This document shows positions 23,754-34,530 of a DNA stretch of 64,000 bases, piece by piece. Each line of letters begins with the position of its first letter. Position 1 is the first letter of the stretch. A program made the translations under genes and the position numbers. The notes beneath the pieces are model-generated. The model had not been told where the DNA came from and made no database searches. It saw only the letters and a program-made list of their open reading frames with translations. The stretch is taken from contig PYST01000007.1 in NCBI GenBank assembly GCA_003049485.1, positions 186,001 through 250,000 of the forward strand, written 5' to 3'. This DNA comes from Ophioceras dolichostomum (lineage: Eukaryota; Ascomycota; Sordariomycetes; Magnaporthales; Ophioceraceae).

Positions 23754-26111
23754 TCACCGACGAGACGTCTTGCCCATGCCACGCTTTCCAGCAAAGAGAT
23801 GCCTCGGCAGGCTGGCACCCACATGTCTGTCCGCCTCGCCCTGCCTCGCCATCCTGTTCATCTTGCGCTGCGACAGCTTCGCCGCCCTCTCTGCCGCCGA
23901 CCGCACGGTCTCGTCGCGCACGCCGTCGTTCCGTCGGTCCGTGGCCGGCTGGCTGCGCGCGCGGCTGCGGGACCGGAGGCGCTCGCGGGCGGCCGCCGCC
24001 GCCGCCACGCTTCCGCCGCCATCGTCCAGATCCATGGCATCCTCGGTGCCCAGCCGGCTGCGCGTCGTGGAGCGGCCGCGCTCGGAGCGGCGGGCGGCCT
24101 GGACGCGCGCCCGCGCCGCGATGTCGGTGGTGTCGACGCCGAGCTGGTCGAGCGCGTCCTCCATCTGTGAGAGTGGCTTGCGTAGCGCCTTGCGGGGGAT
24201 GATAGCGCGGTTCTTGAGCGACTTGCGCATCTTGGCCTCGTTGCGGATCAGCGCCTGCTTCTCGCGGATGAGCTCCGCCTTGGCCAGGACCTGCTCGTCA
24301 TCGTCGTCCATGGCGTCCTCGTGATCCTCGTCGTCGTAATACCCCTCGGACTCCAGCTTCCCCTCCTCGGCCTCGAGCGCTGCGAGCTTGGCCTCGATGT
24401 CCGGGTCGACGTAGTCGTACACGTTCTTGCCGTCGTACACCTCGGGGATCTTGTCGTACTTCCACGCTGGGTCGTCCAGGAGCCAGTCCGCGCGCAGGTC
24501 GACGCTGTAGACGCCCGCACCGCCGTTCTGCTCCTCGATGTCGCGCGCGAGCACCCGGCGCCCCGGGTCGCTCTTGTCGTACTTCTTGAGGTCCTTGACC
24601 GCCTCCGGGATGAAGGTCTCGAGGGGCTCCGCCGCGCCGCCGAGGGGCTGCGCGACGTGGATGCGGGTCATCACGTCCGCCAGACGGCCGCCCACGGCGC
24701 CGCTCGACGACGTGCCGGCCTTGAGCTTCTGGGCCACGCGTTCGGCGATGAGTTTTTCGCAGGCCGCGTTCTTGACTGCCTGGACGCCCTCCTGCGTGCT
24801 GCATGACAACTGGAGCATCTCGACGCCGTCTGACTGCAAGAGCGTCTGGAGCTCTTCTTGTGTCTTGGCGTCGAGGTCTTCTGGCTTCATGACGTCGATC
24901 TTGTTGATGACGATGAAGACGATTTTGTTAGCGAACAGGGGCTTGATGCTCCTGAAGAGCTGCATCTGAGCCTGCACAGAGTAGCCGCACTGCTCTGAGA
25001 GATCCATGAAGTAAAGGATAACGGATCTCAAATGCGCTATCGCTGTGATGCTTTGCATCTCAATAGTATTCTGGATGCGGCAGGTGTCGTAGTTAGTACG
25101 AATGAGCACTATTCTCTAATGATGAATTTGGAACAGCTGGAGAAAATCCACGTACCATGTCCTCGAGGGGGTGGTCAAGAATTCCAGGGGTATCTATGAC
25201 CTGGAACTTGAGATACTTGTAGTCCAAGTGGCCAACAAAGAGACTCTTGGTCGCTGAAAGCCGCGGTTGAATTAGCATCAGGACATCTCACAGGCCATGT
25301 AATCGCCAGAAGTTAGAGGCTCAACATACTGAATGCGTACGGCTGGACATCGACGTCAGCCCTCGTAACGCTCCTCAGGAAAGATGATTTCCCGACATTA
25401 GGGAACCCGGCGATGAGCAGCGTCCGAGTGTTGGGATCAATTGATGGGAGACGGCCCAGACTGATCGAAAGTCGCCAGAAGTTAGCACGACCGTCGCTTC
25501 TCCTTGCCTTTCCTTCATGTCCTCCAGTAGTAAGGCATTCAGAAGCGACTCACTGTTGCCGGACCTGATCTAAGTAGAGCAGGGAGTCCTTCAACTTCTT
25601 GCAAAGCGTGGCCATGCGACCGAGCGCCGCGACCTTCAGCTGCCTGCACTGGTATAGCGACTGCGCGTACTTGAGCAGGCGCACGTAGTCCCTCGATATC
25701 GTCTCCATCAGGTGTTTCGCCGTCGAGATCTGGCCCAGCGCCACCTTGAAATGGTCGGCATCGTACAGGGTGTTGAGGAGGTCCTTGTGGAATGGATGCA
25801 AGTCCTGTATCCTGGGGAAGGAGGAGAGAATCGCCTCGAACTTTTCCGTGAATCTATCACGGCAAGGAAGCAGTCAGCATCAAGAACAAACACTGGGGCA
25901 GACTTGGCGCTCCCTCTCCGTACAAAAGGATGCTAGATCCTTACGTCTCTTGTGTGAACTTGACTTTGCGAGTGTAGAAGCCCCGGATTCGACTGATCTT
26001 GAAGCCGGCGCGGATTTGTGTTGGGAGTCGTCGCTGGGTTCGGCTGAGCACGATGTCCAGGAACTCCTGGGATGTCGGCACCGGCGGGATATCCTTCCAC
26101 GTAGTCTTCAT
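23754..26111 (-). CDS. NOG1: Nucleolar GTP-binding protein NOG1
   Basis: Five exons on the minus strand: 25945-26111, 25554-25853, 25330-25460, 25156-25253 and 23754-25070, giving 670 aa with consistent phases. NOG1 is an Obg-family GTPase that binds pre-60S particles in the nucleolus and assists late large-subunit assembly. Visible: N-terminal MKTTWKDIPPVPTSQEFLDI; helical segment with LNTLYDADHFKVALGQ; G1 loop GFPNVGKSS (about residues 174-182); the TTKSLFVGH switch segment; G3 DTPG (220-223); and G4 NKID (288-291). The C-terminus holds an acidic stretch (EDHEDAMDDDDEQ) and a basic tail ending KRGMGKTSRR. Length is typical. It is divergent from URA5 across 319 bp. Confidence 0.97.
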
Positions 26112-26430
26112 CTTGGCTAGCCGTGAGAGAGAGAAATTCGAAGAGCAGTGATATGGATGTCTTCGCTGTCGTCGGTCGTCGGCGAGTTTTACCGCCTTTG
26201 TCTGTGTGCTGGTCGGGTCGGTGGGGTTCGAATTTTTTTTTTTTATCTTATCGCTCAATTAGCACGCCCAGCTAGGCGTCCACTAGGGTGCTGATACTTT
26301 AACCCCTCCAATGACAACGCCCGTCTAATGTACTGAACCCCTCCTAAAACCTACCACTCCATTGGCCTATAAAATCATCAGAATCGATACCAGGTTTTCT
26401 TTCCTAGGTCTGAGACCGACATCAGAAACA
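26112..26430. promoter_or_regulatory. Shared divergent promoter region NOG1 / URA5
   Basis: 319 bp between divergent starts. On the URA5 side ATTGG (26361-26365, an inverted CCAAT) is followed directly by TATAAAA (26368-26374), about 60 bases before the URA5 ATG. A poly-T tract (about 26235-26244) lies nearer NOG1. Confidence 0.65.
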
Positions 26431-27141
26431 ATGAGCAGCCAAAGCCTCGCGCCTTACAAGGCCGACTTCCTCAAGGCCGCCATTAATGGTGGGGTCTTGA
26501 AGTTCGGCAGCTTCGAGCTCAAGTCGAAGCGGATCTCACCCTACTTTTTCAACGCGGGCGACTTCTACAGGGCGGACCTTCTCCGGGCCATCTCGACGGC
26601 CTACGCTAGGGCCATCATCGAGGCGCGCGAGCAGATCGGCCTCGAGTTCGACGTCGTGTTCGGCCCCGCGTACAAGGGCATCCCGCTCGCGACGGCGGCG
26701 ACCGACAAGCTCGCCCAGATCGACCCGGAGAGGTACGACACCGTCTGCTACTCGTTCGACCGCAAGGAGGCCAAGGACCACGGCGAGGGCGGGAACATCG
26801 TCGGGGCGCCGCTCAAGGGCAAGAAGGTCCTCATCGTGGACGACGTCATCACCGCGGGGACGGCGAAGAGGGAGGCCATCGGCAAGATCCGCAAGGAAGG
26901 GGGCGAGGTGGCCGGCATCGTCGTCGCGCTCGACCGCATGGAGAAGCTACCGCCGGCGGATGGCGACGACGACGGCAAGCCCGCGCCCAGCGCGCTGGGC
27001 GAGCTCAAGAAGGAGTACGGCATACCCATCGTCGCCATCTTGACCCTCGACGACATCATCGACGGGATGAAGAGCTTCGCTTCGGAGGACGACATCAAGC
27101 GGACGGAGGAATACAGGAGAAAGTACAAAGCGACGGACTGA
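26431..27141 (+). CDS. URA5: Orotate phosphoribosyltransferase
   Basis: A single exon of 236 aa. The enzyme transfers ribose phosphate from PRPP to orotate, giving orotidine monophosphate in de novo pyrimidine synthesis (cytosol). Seen: LKFGSFELKSKRISPYFFNA near residue 24-43, VVFGPAYKGIPLA, YSFDRKEAKDHGEGG (the flexible catalytic loop), and the PRPP-binding motif VLIVDDVITAGTA with Asp137/Asp138. Length and motif order match fungal URA5. I use the ATG after the ACA context at 26431 rather than the upstream in-frame one, because family members begin just before the YKxDFLK helix. Confidence 0.98.
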   Translation: MSSQSLAPYKADFLKAAINGGVLKFGSFELKSKRISPYFFNAGDFYRADLLRAISTAYARAIIEAREQIGLEFDVVFGPAYKGIPLATAATDKLAQIDPERYDTVCYSFDRKEAKDHGEGGNIVGAPLKGKKVLIVDDVITAGTAKREAIGKIRKEGGEVAGIVVALDRMEKLPPADGDDDGKPAPSALGELKKEYGIPIVAILTLDDIIDGMKSFASEDDIKRTEEYRRKYKATD

Positions 27142-27554
27142 GGGAAGCAGAAGGAGAAAAAAGGATTTGGCCCACTCCCCTATCTGTCTATTCCACAAAA
27201 GAACCAACCAAAATCATCCTGGACGCCTGCTTCTCGAAAAAACTCCATCTCGCAGGGGGATATCTCAACGCCACAATTAACATTCCGCTGTGGTTTTCCT
27301 CTACTCCCTCCATCGAATGAGATGGAGACATTGTTTCCGCTCTTCCCAAAGTCATACCGCAACGCGAGGCTAGATAGAGCTCAAAAAGAAACGAATAAGG
27401 GGGACATGGAAAAGGGGGGGCAACAAGGGCTCATGAAAGATCTGTTTTCATAGTCTCGCGACTAAACCTTTGCTCGGCGTGGCTAGCTTTTCGCTCGAGG
27501 CCCAGCCAGCTCGAGAACCTTGTGTATGTGTTTTTTTTATCGTCCTGCGTTAGT
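27142..27554. other. Short convergent intergenic region
   Basis: Between the stops of URA5 and the acetyltransferase gene. No coding signal. Confidence 0.5.
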
Positions 27555-28781
27555 TCACAGCTTGAGAGAATATGCGTTGGGACTCACACGGTCTAGAAAA
27601 GAAGCGAAGCGTACCATATCATGCCAGGATCCGCCCCCAAACTGACACTTGCTCTCCCCCTTGTGTTGGAAGCCGAACCTCAAGTAGTAGCCAATCAGGT
27701 TCTGCGTACGAAGGGCTGTTAGTTATGCGCCGATTTCATTCTGCACTTCATTCACTCTTGGATTCTCGCGAGTGATGAAGAGATACCCCGCAGGTAGATC
27801 ACGCAGGTAGATCAGATGATGTGGGTTGGTTGCGACGACGTGGCGAGGTACCTTCTGGCAAATCAGCGCGACCCTGTCAGCGATGCCCGAGTTGTTGATC
27901 TGCTGCAGGTACGACTTGGTGATCAGGATGCCCATGCCGCAGCCCTGCACCTTGGGCGCCACGGCGAGCGAGTGGATGGCGATGGTCCTGCCGGTCTTCT
28001 GGTCGCCGACGACGGGGCTGCCGCTCCCGCCCACGGACCGCCTCCAGTCCCTGGGGAAGTCCATGTTCGCGTCCGTGACGACCCCGTCGCAGGACCGCGT
28101 CGCGATGACGTGGGCGAGGAGCACGCTGACGGCCCCGTTCTCCCGGTCCGTCTCCACGGGCCGCGCGCTCGAGAGCGTCGCGATGTCGAAGCCCCTGGCT
28201 TGGCTGGGCACCACCGTGCAGAACACGCCCAGACAGAGCTCGGGGCATGTGGTGAGGCGATATTCAAGCTGCGGGCAGTTGTTAGTAGAGGTACCTACCA
28301 GCTACCTAACACAAATGAAGAGAAGAGTATTGTGTACGGGATATGACATTTAACGAAGAGAGACGGCAACGAAATATTCTTCTAAAGCATGCATATGTGC
28401 ATCTAGGTGGGCATGGGGCGAAGTGGGTGGAGGAGGAGCGGCCAGCATATTGTGTGTAGTTGTCGGAATCCAGGGTCTTCAAGGGGGTGTGCTTACTTTC
28501 TCGGGCGACGCCCTGTGGTGCGGATTGGGGAATGCAGCGTTCTCCAGCGCGATACACGAGTCGAGGTCCGAGATGCTCAGGGGACGGATGTTAGGAGCGA
28601 AGGGGAAGGGCAGGATCTTCTGGATGGCCGTCTCGGCTTTTCCCTCCTCGCGCCGCTTATGGCTGATGCTCCGGTGGAGCTCGGCGAGGCCGTCGTCGAG
28701 CTCCTCGTCCTCGTCCACGGCGGCGCCCTCGTCATCGTCGTCGAAGTGGAGAGAGTTCCCTATCACGTCGGCCGGCCGCAT
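27555..28781 (-). CDS. GNAT-family N-acetyltransferase, arylalkylamine type
   Basis: Three exons: 28497-28781, 27852-28268 and 27555-27701, all phase 0, giving 282 aa. Seen: IRPLSISDLDSCIALENAAF (start of the GNAT fold, about residue 66), the CPELCLGVF strand, the acetyl-CoA segment AIHSLAVAPKVQGCGMGILI, then ALICQK joined across the last intron to NLIGYYLRFGFQHKGES and FGGGSWHDMV. This is the layout of fungal Ats1/serotonin N-acetyltransferase-like enzymes, which acetylate small amines or polyamines; the exact substrate is not determinable. The N-terminal about 60 residues include an acidic DEDEELDDG patch. The last exon could alternatively splice after WHDM, since a GTACGC donor-like site occurs there; reading through keeps the usual DMV ending and is preferred. 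Confidence 0.85.
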
Positions 28782-29583
28782 GTCGGGTGTGTGGCAGAGT
28801 GCAGTTAGGCAAGTGAGTGGGGTGGGGTCAGGCGTGATAAAAAGAGAGGTCGGAAGAGAGCGGAGATAAAATGCAGCAAAATTGTCTGAACGGCTAAAAA
28901 AAGTTAAAGACTTGAGTGCAAAAAAGAAGGAATGCGAATGAGGGGAATTGATCCCTCCACGAGAAAGCAGTTTGGAGAGAGTGAGAGAGAAAGAACTAGT
29001 AGCGGTCGGGCCTTTCTTGATTGTCGAGTAGTTTCTGGGTCAGGACATGAACATTCCAGCCTTACAGGTCCACTGCCAGCAACTGTTCTCCAGTTGTAGC
29101 GTTAGCGGGGTGACCCACGCTGCAAATAGAAGCTAAAGTAATAGTGCGGGGAAGCTGCAAGGGTCACGAGGGATGGCTTGATGACTTCATGGGTCGAAGT
29201 GGTTTATTCTCTCCCTACCTACCTGGTTGGCAACTAAGGTACCAGGGAGCTATGTACAATATCCGAGAAAGCACCTTGTAACTGACCCTATCAATCCATG
29301 AGTCTTGGGTGCAGAGTGTCAACGAATCGATCATCCTATCGAGCATCTGCTTATCGCGTGACCATTGCTTCGAGCCATCTGGGCAGTGGTCTCCATTCGT
29401 CGATGATACCCCTGGGTCAACTCGTGGCAACTACAAGTGAAGTTAAATAGTAGGTAGCTGCATTTTCTGGCTTGAACACCGCGCTGACATGGCGGGATAT
29501 AGGCTTGATGGCTGAAGGCTTAAATATATGGCTAGAAATGGAGTATATTGAGCATAAAGGCGCCGGACAAGAGCTCCAGCTCC
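28782..29583. other. Intergenic, no gene seen
   Basis: About 800 bp between two minus-strand genes: the upstream region of the acetyltransferase and the 3' flank of the kinase pseudogene. Short CTACCTACC repeats occur near 29213-29224. Confidence 0.45.
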
Positions 29584-30809
29584 TCAAGGCGATTCATTGT
29601 CCCACTCTACAACCTTCTCAGAGGCCTTCTGAGCCACGATCGCCTCCTTGCGCAACTGTACCTTGCGCTGATACGGGTCCTCTTCGCTATTGATGTGGTT
29701 GCGCGACATGTCCGGTGGCGGTGGGCGAAACTCTGGTGAGTCGCCGAATTGGTCCCAGAGCCAGGCTCGCCACAAGCCATCAATAAGCTTGATATGTCTC
29801 GCCGTCGAATATAGGCCTGGGAACCAGATATGGTGGAACTCGTCTGACTGAGGGCCAAACCACCAACACCGTTCTATAGGGGACTGGGGTGACCGCAAGG
29901 GCACCGGCAGCTCATGGACGACTCACATGTTGAAGTCGACGATCACGACGCCCGGCCCGCCAGGCTCATCAATATCCAGCTGCATCAAGTCGCAGATGAC
30001 GTGCGAGGCGCTAGATCGGCGTGTTCCACCCCAGCCCCGGAGATGAGAGCTTCGGCGCGGAAGATCTTAGCCATGATGGCCAAGCGCTGCGCGTCCGTTA
30101 AATCTTCATGTTCGACGTTGAACAGTGATGTCCCCGGCACGTATTCCATGAGTATCAACGCTACTACTCGGGTAGCAGGTCCACGAGTCGTTTCGATCCT
30201 GAAGCTCGTAGTCCAAGAGCCATAGTAGACGGGGATGGCGGAGCCTTCCAGGTGAGGGTCAAGTCGCTTGTAGGCAGCGGCCTCCGTGGAATAGTCAGCG
30301 TCCATTCGTCGCAAGTCGGCGTCAGGATTGTTGCTCCGGTCGCCGTGAGGGTCGTTACCGCAGAAAAAGTCTCCTTCGGTGGCATAAAGCGGGTAGTAGA
30401 ACTTGGCAACACAGATCGCGCTGTTGCTCGCCCTCTTGCAGCGCACTACATGAGATGGTCGCCCCTTGCCCACGCGGATCGTGTCCTTGACAACGATTTC
30501 TTCAGTTGCGTCCAACCAAGAGCCCTCGCGGGATTCGTCAAACATGTCGGCTTCCTCCTGCAATACGTTTTCTGGTTCCTCGTCGAGAAAGACGCGCTTT
30601 GGTGGCGGTATTCCCCGGCTACGGTAGAACTGCCCCATGAATGGAGGAGGCACGTGTTGCCGAAGGCTCAGAACATGGCCTTGCTTGTAAGGAATTTCGG
30701 GCTTGGGAAGCTTGACCTCCTCGCCGGAGGGCGGCGGCGATGATGGGGGGTCTGAGGAGGGTGGCGTAAGAATGGGACACTCGGTTGATGATGTCGAATT
30801 CGGTGCCAT
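29584..30809 (-). pseudogene. Kinase-like protein, broken by a frameshift and an in-frame stop
   Basis: A single-exon minus-strand frame starting at 30809 (MAPNSTSSTECP). N-lobe features include IRVGKGRPSHVVRCKR and the Lys strand CVAKFYY; the hinge is LILMEYVPGTSLF; the catalytic loop is HADLAPR (His at about residue 263). Directly after that Arg (about 30000-30003) the frame shifts by one base: the alternate frame continues with the expected NVI and VVIVDFNM (DFG-like), then meets TGA at 29923-29925, and the same frame resumes with HELPVPLR, SPIERCWW and a tail to the stop at 29584. No intron with matching phase removes both lesions. The family is the fungal protein-kinase-like/phosphotransferase fold with unknown substrate. 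The upstream CT-rich leader still looks like a promoter. An assembly error could explain the frameshift but is less likely to explain the TGA too. Confidence 0.75.
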
Positions 30810-31088
30810 ATCGAGCGGATCAAGTCGATTTGTCTGGTCTGTCTTGGGGGCAAATGTGGATGGAAAGGGCTGGGGCGAAGAGAGAGGAGGGACGTCTTCG
30901 CTCGCAGAATATGGTGGTAGAGCAGTGGCCCAAAGAGAACAAAGAGATTGAGTGAGAGATGAATTTGATTGGATGTTTTGAGAGACAAAGGTGAGTTCGG
31001 TAGCGGGACCGAATGACGGTGACTTACAAGTTGACGCTACGTTATCCACCAGGAGACGCCGTTTCCCCAGCGCCACCAACGCGCTGAC

Positions 31089-31133
31089 AGGTACCTTCCT
31101 ACCTACCTCCTTCCCTCCCTAGGTAGGTACCTA
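31089..31133. repeat. TACC/AGGT tetranucleotide cluster
   Basis: Runs of ACCTACCT followed by AGGTAGGTACCT make a self-complementary microsatellite. Similar clusters occur near 32471-32526, 39261-39296, 40061-40182, 41714-41735, 42150-42240, 61909-61968 and 62485-62510. Confidence 0.7.
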
Positions 31134-31789
31134 AGGAACCTTGCACCACCCCTGCACGCCAACATGTTGATATCGGGTCGCGGCCAGGGTATTCACAAAG
31201 GCGAAGGTGTGCTCTCTTATCTACGGTGAATCGTACTTCGCTTCAACAATTCTCGATCACGATCTGTCTTTCTACCATAGAGTGTTTCAAGGGTGCTGAA
31301 ATAAAAGCCTGCTATATTTGTTAGATGCTGGACCGTGGACATGATGTCGTCTCTTCCGGTTAGAGACTGGGGCCAAGCGGGACGCCCTGGCACTTCCCGT
31401 GAAGGGTTAACCACCTCACCGGTTTGTTATATGACCATCCAGTCAATGGATTCTCCCCGTCCAGTCGACCAGTATCCCCTGGGCGGTGATGGAGCAGTCA
31501 GCGGCGCCTCGCCTAGCCATCACTCGAGCGAACGGATCTGTATCCGATGACCCTAAAGATGGAAACGTGGCTGCATCATCGCAAGGCTGCTCCTCGCTGC
31601 TACAAGGCGACTGGTGGCAAGGCTGGCTCTTTAAATCCTTCTCTGAGACGCCTAGTCGCCCCATCCCCCCTCGCACTCATATATACTGCGCCTAGGTCAG
31701 TGAGCCTGATTTCTCTCTTCTCTACCATCACGTTCCTCCACGACATCCTCCATATCGAGTCTCTTTCAAGCCCTTCGGCACTCACAAAG

Positions 31790-31809
31790 ATGGCCTACCC
31801 AGGACAGCA
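31790..31809 (+). other. Candidate first coding exon of an unresolved gene
   Basis: An ATG in good context (CACAAAGATGG) encodes MAYPGQ plus two bases and runs straight into a consensus GTAAGT donor at 31810. Upstream are a CATATATACT box (about 31679) and a CT-rich leader, as in a real promoter. Acceptor choices between 31976 and 32010 give only short continuations (under about 45 codons), so I cannot complete the gene. It may be a truncated or very small gene, or chance. Confidence 0.3.
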
Positions 31810-32143
31810 GTAAGTGCAGCAGCTAACGAGCAGAGCCTGTAGTGTATAGTAATGTACTGGGCTCTGTATTGGGTTTTCCATCGGACTAGCGTATGTTGTG
31901 CGTCGTAGTGTAGCGTGCAAAGCTGGCACCGTTTTGGAAAACACACGACAAAATACACGACAATAACAGATATTGCAGGCTAATGCGAACTTCTCTTTCT
32001 GAGCAGTATCCCGCCGGTGTGCTTATTGGCCTGCTTTGACCGAGAACTACCCGACCTGGTCTCGGTACCACTCAAAGACATTGGATTCGGTGCCTCGTCT
32101 AAACCTTAGCCAGAGGACAGCGAGGGCCGCGACAGGGACCCGC

Positions 32144-32384
32144 AATCAACAGAGCATATGATAGACTGTGTTTGGTATTCGGTTCTATGGACTCGATAAC
32201 TTTCCTCGTCGATACCTCGGTGGCGTACCGGACAATATTTTGGACGTGCCGTATAAATTTAGGTATACGGTGTATACGGTACGTCTAATGCACTATCCGG
32301 TTCGCCGCCGAAATATCGGTAAGGAGAGTTATTAAGTCCATATAACCGTATATCAAACACAGTCTATCACATGCTCTGTTGATT
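32144..32384. mobile_element. MITE-like element with about 58-bp terminal inverted repeats
   Basis: The left end (32144-32201) begins AATCAACAGAGCAT and contains GATAGACTGTGTTTG; the right end (32327-32384) is its near-perfect reverse complement, ending ATGCTCTGTTGATT. About 51 of 58 arm positions match, and several differences are transitions. The 125-bp interior is AT-rich with short palindromes (GTATACGGTGTATACGG) and no ORF. Length and structure fit a non-autonomous DNA transposon. No clear target duplication is visible, and no second copy was noticed in this window. Confidence 0.8.
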
Positions 32385-32965
32385 AATCGGCCACTATTTT
32401 ACCCTTACTGATGTGAGTATGTCGGGACAGCGGGACAGGAATGGGGGATGGGGGAGGCTATCTTGCAGCCCTACCTGCCTACCTACCTAGGTGCTTACCT
32501 ACCTCGTACCTACCGGTACTAGGTAGCCAGTTCGAGATGTCTCCAGTTTCTAGAAGTTTCGGACTGGAATTGTCAACCTTCTGACGAAAGGGTTGGAAGT
32601 TCTCAAACGCCGGCAAGAACCGAGAGCTACGAGCTCCACTTGCCGATATTGGCCTCCAGGCAACAAGAGGATGATGAGGAGCACAGCCGCCAGCCCCACC
32701 CCTTAACCCCGCGTTGTTTAAAGGCCCAGAGGCCCCACCACAGCAGACATCATTCCTCTGGCGACAACCAGACCAGATTTCCAACGACAGCTTCCGCTTC
32801 TGCCAACGGATGAAACCGGGATTGCCCTTATTTTTCTGAGAAAACCCACATGAAGCACCATTGGCAGTATATCTAGATCTATCAAACCCTACCTTCTCCG
32901 GTCTTTCTTGGCTCTCAGCTCTTCCTTCCTCTCCAGGATCACATTACAGTCGGGTGAACTCCAAA

Positions 32966-34530
32966 ATGTACGAAAGCACACATCTCTACCTGCAGAGCTT
33001 CATAGACCCCCAACCTCCGATCTGTATATTGTGCTAATGTTGGAGAGAAAAGGCGTATAACCTTAAGCATAACAAATCCGGATGTCGAGGAGCAGGACCT
33101 GCTCTCTCTTGACATCTTTCCGGACATGACACTCGACACTCTGCGGAGCTCCATCGAGGCCGAAATTCGAATCGCACCCACCTCCCAGCACCTTTACCAC
33201 AACGGCGTTTTGATCACAGATGGCTCGAAGACCATGGAGCAGCTGCAGATCGGTGACGGCGAGATGCTGGCCCTCCACGTGCGGGACATGAGGAGCTCTA
33301 TGGCTCCTGTCTCGGGCCGCGGTAACGGACGTGGTCAAACGGCAGCCGGCCGTGATCAACCCCAGGCGTCGTCGTCACGGCCAGGACAGGATCCGGAGCT
33401 CATCAGACTGCAAATACTAGGCGAGCCCGGGCTCCGCGACGAGATCGACAGGGCGCAGCCCGAGCTCGCGGCTGCCCTGGACGACCCGGAGAGATTCGCG
33501 CAGCTGATGGCGCTGAACAGCGACCGAGACAGGAGGGAGCGGCTGGAGCGCCAACGGCAAATACAGCAGCTGAATGCGGACCCTTTCGACATCGAGGCAC
33601 AGTCCAGGATCGAGGAGATAATCCGGCAGGAGCGTGTCATAGAGAACTTACAGAACGCGATAGAACACAACCCGGAAGGTGAGCAATACTTCTGACGCTC
33701 AGACGAAATCAGACTCTGGCCAGGACCGGGCGGGAATCACATGAGCAATGACCAAAAGAATCTAACGCGGCCTCCGTGGTGTAATAACAGTCTTCGGCCG
33801 AGTGCATCTTCTCTACGCGAACGTCGAGGTCAACGGACACAAGGTCAAAGCGCTGGTCGACTCGGGAGCCCAGACCACGATCATGTCCCCCGCCTGCGCC
33901 GAGGCGTGCGGCATCATGCGCCTGGTCGACAGGCGGTTCGCTGGCGTCGCCAGGGGCGTCGGCACCGCGCCCATCATCGGCCGGGTGCACACCGCGCCCA
34001 TCAAGATCGGCGGCCTCTTCCTCCCGTGCAGCTTCACCGTGATGGAGGGCAAGGCCGTCGACCTCCTGCTCGGCCTCGACATGCTCAAGCGGCACCAGGC
34101 CACCATCGACCTGGCCAGGGACAGGCTGATCATCCAGGGCGAGGAGATCGCGTTCCTGGGTGAGGCCGACATCCCAAGGGAGTCCGAGGAGGCCCTGGGA
34201 GGGGAGCCCACCATCAGCGGGCCCGGCGGCACGACCATCGGCCAGCGGTCCGGCGCCGTCACGGCCCCTGCCGCGGGACCTTCCGGGACGCAGGCATCTT
34301 CGGAGACGCCGCAGCAGGCTCCTGCGCAGCCTCCAGCCGCGGCTGCCGCCCCTGCTGCTGCTGGGCTGCCGACGTTGCCGGGCCCGCCCCCGCGACCGAC
34401 CTTCCCTGCCGAGCACATTGAGCAGCTGATGGCACTGGGGTTCAGCCGAGAAGACGTAATCCGGGCCCTCACGGCCACTGGGGGAAACCTTGAATACGCC
34501 GCTAACCAGCTATTTTCGCAAGGGGGCTGA
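32966..34530 (+). CDS. DDI1: DDI1: UBL-UBA shuttle protein with retroviral-type aspartyl protease domain
   Basis: Exons 32966-32967, 33053-33678 and 33791-34530 give 455 aa. The first intron (85 bp, GTACGA..AAAAG) lies inside the start codon: AT from exon 1 plus G from exon 2, giving the expected MRITLSI N-terminus; reading straight through from the ATG at 32966 hits a stop. Domains: ubiquitin-like about 1-80 (QHLYHNGVLI, MEQLQIGDGEMLALHV), a helical region, the aspartyl protease domain with catalytic DSGAQTTIM (Asp233) and LLLGLDMLKRH, a Pro/Ala linker, and a C-terminal UBA (IEQLMALGFSREDVIRAL, GGNLEYAANQL). DDI1 brings ubiquitinated clients to the proteasome and can cleave heavily ubiquitinated proteins. 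Confidence 0.95.

Larger units (their letters stand above)
30810..32965. other. Intergenic accessory region with MITE and microsatellites
   Basis: It holds the promoter of the kinase pseudogene, a promoter-like stretch and short candidate first exon near 31.8 kb, a 241-bp inverted-repeat element and two AGGTACCT-type clusters. I found no complete gene. Confidence 0.5.

Noticed and set aside
26215..26245. GGTTCGAAT-like T-loop followed by T-run, suggesting a tRNA end
   Set aside because: The flanking bases do not form a T-stem or acceptor stem, and no A/B box partner is present upstream.
27555..27640. Extra intron after WHDM in the acetyltransferase gene
   Set aside because: A donor-like GTACGC exists, but the candidate acceptor lies only four bases past its branch-like CTAAC, and read-through gives the usual DMV sequence and a prompt stop.
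29890..30030. Intron explaining away the frameshift and TGA in the 30 kb kinase
   Set aside because: No GT..AG pair here has matching phase, apart from one that would delete the catalytic loop; the sequence between is itself conserved coding.
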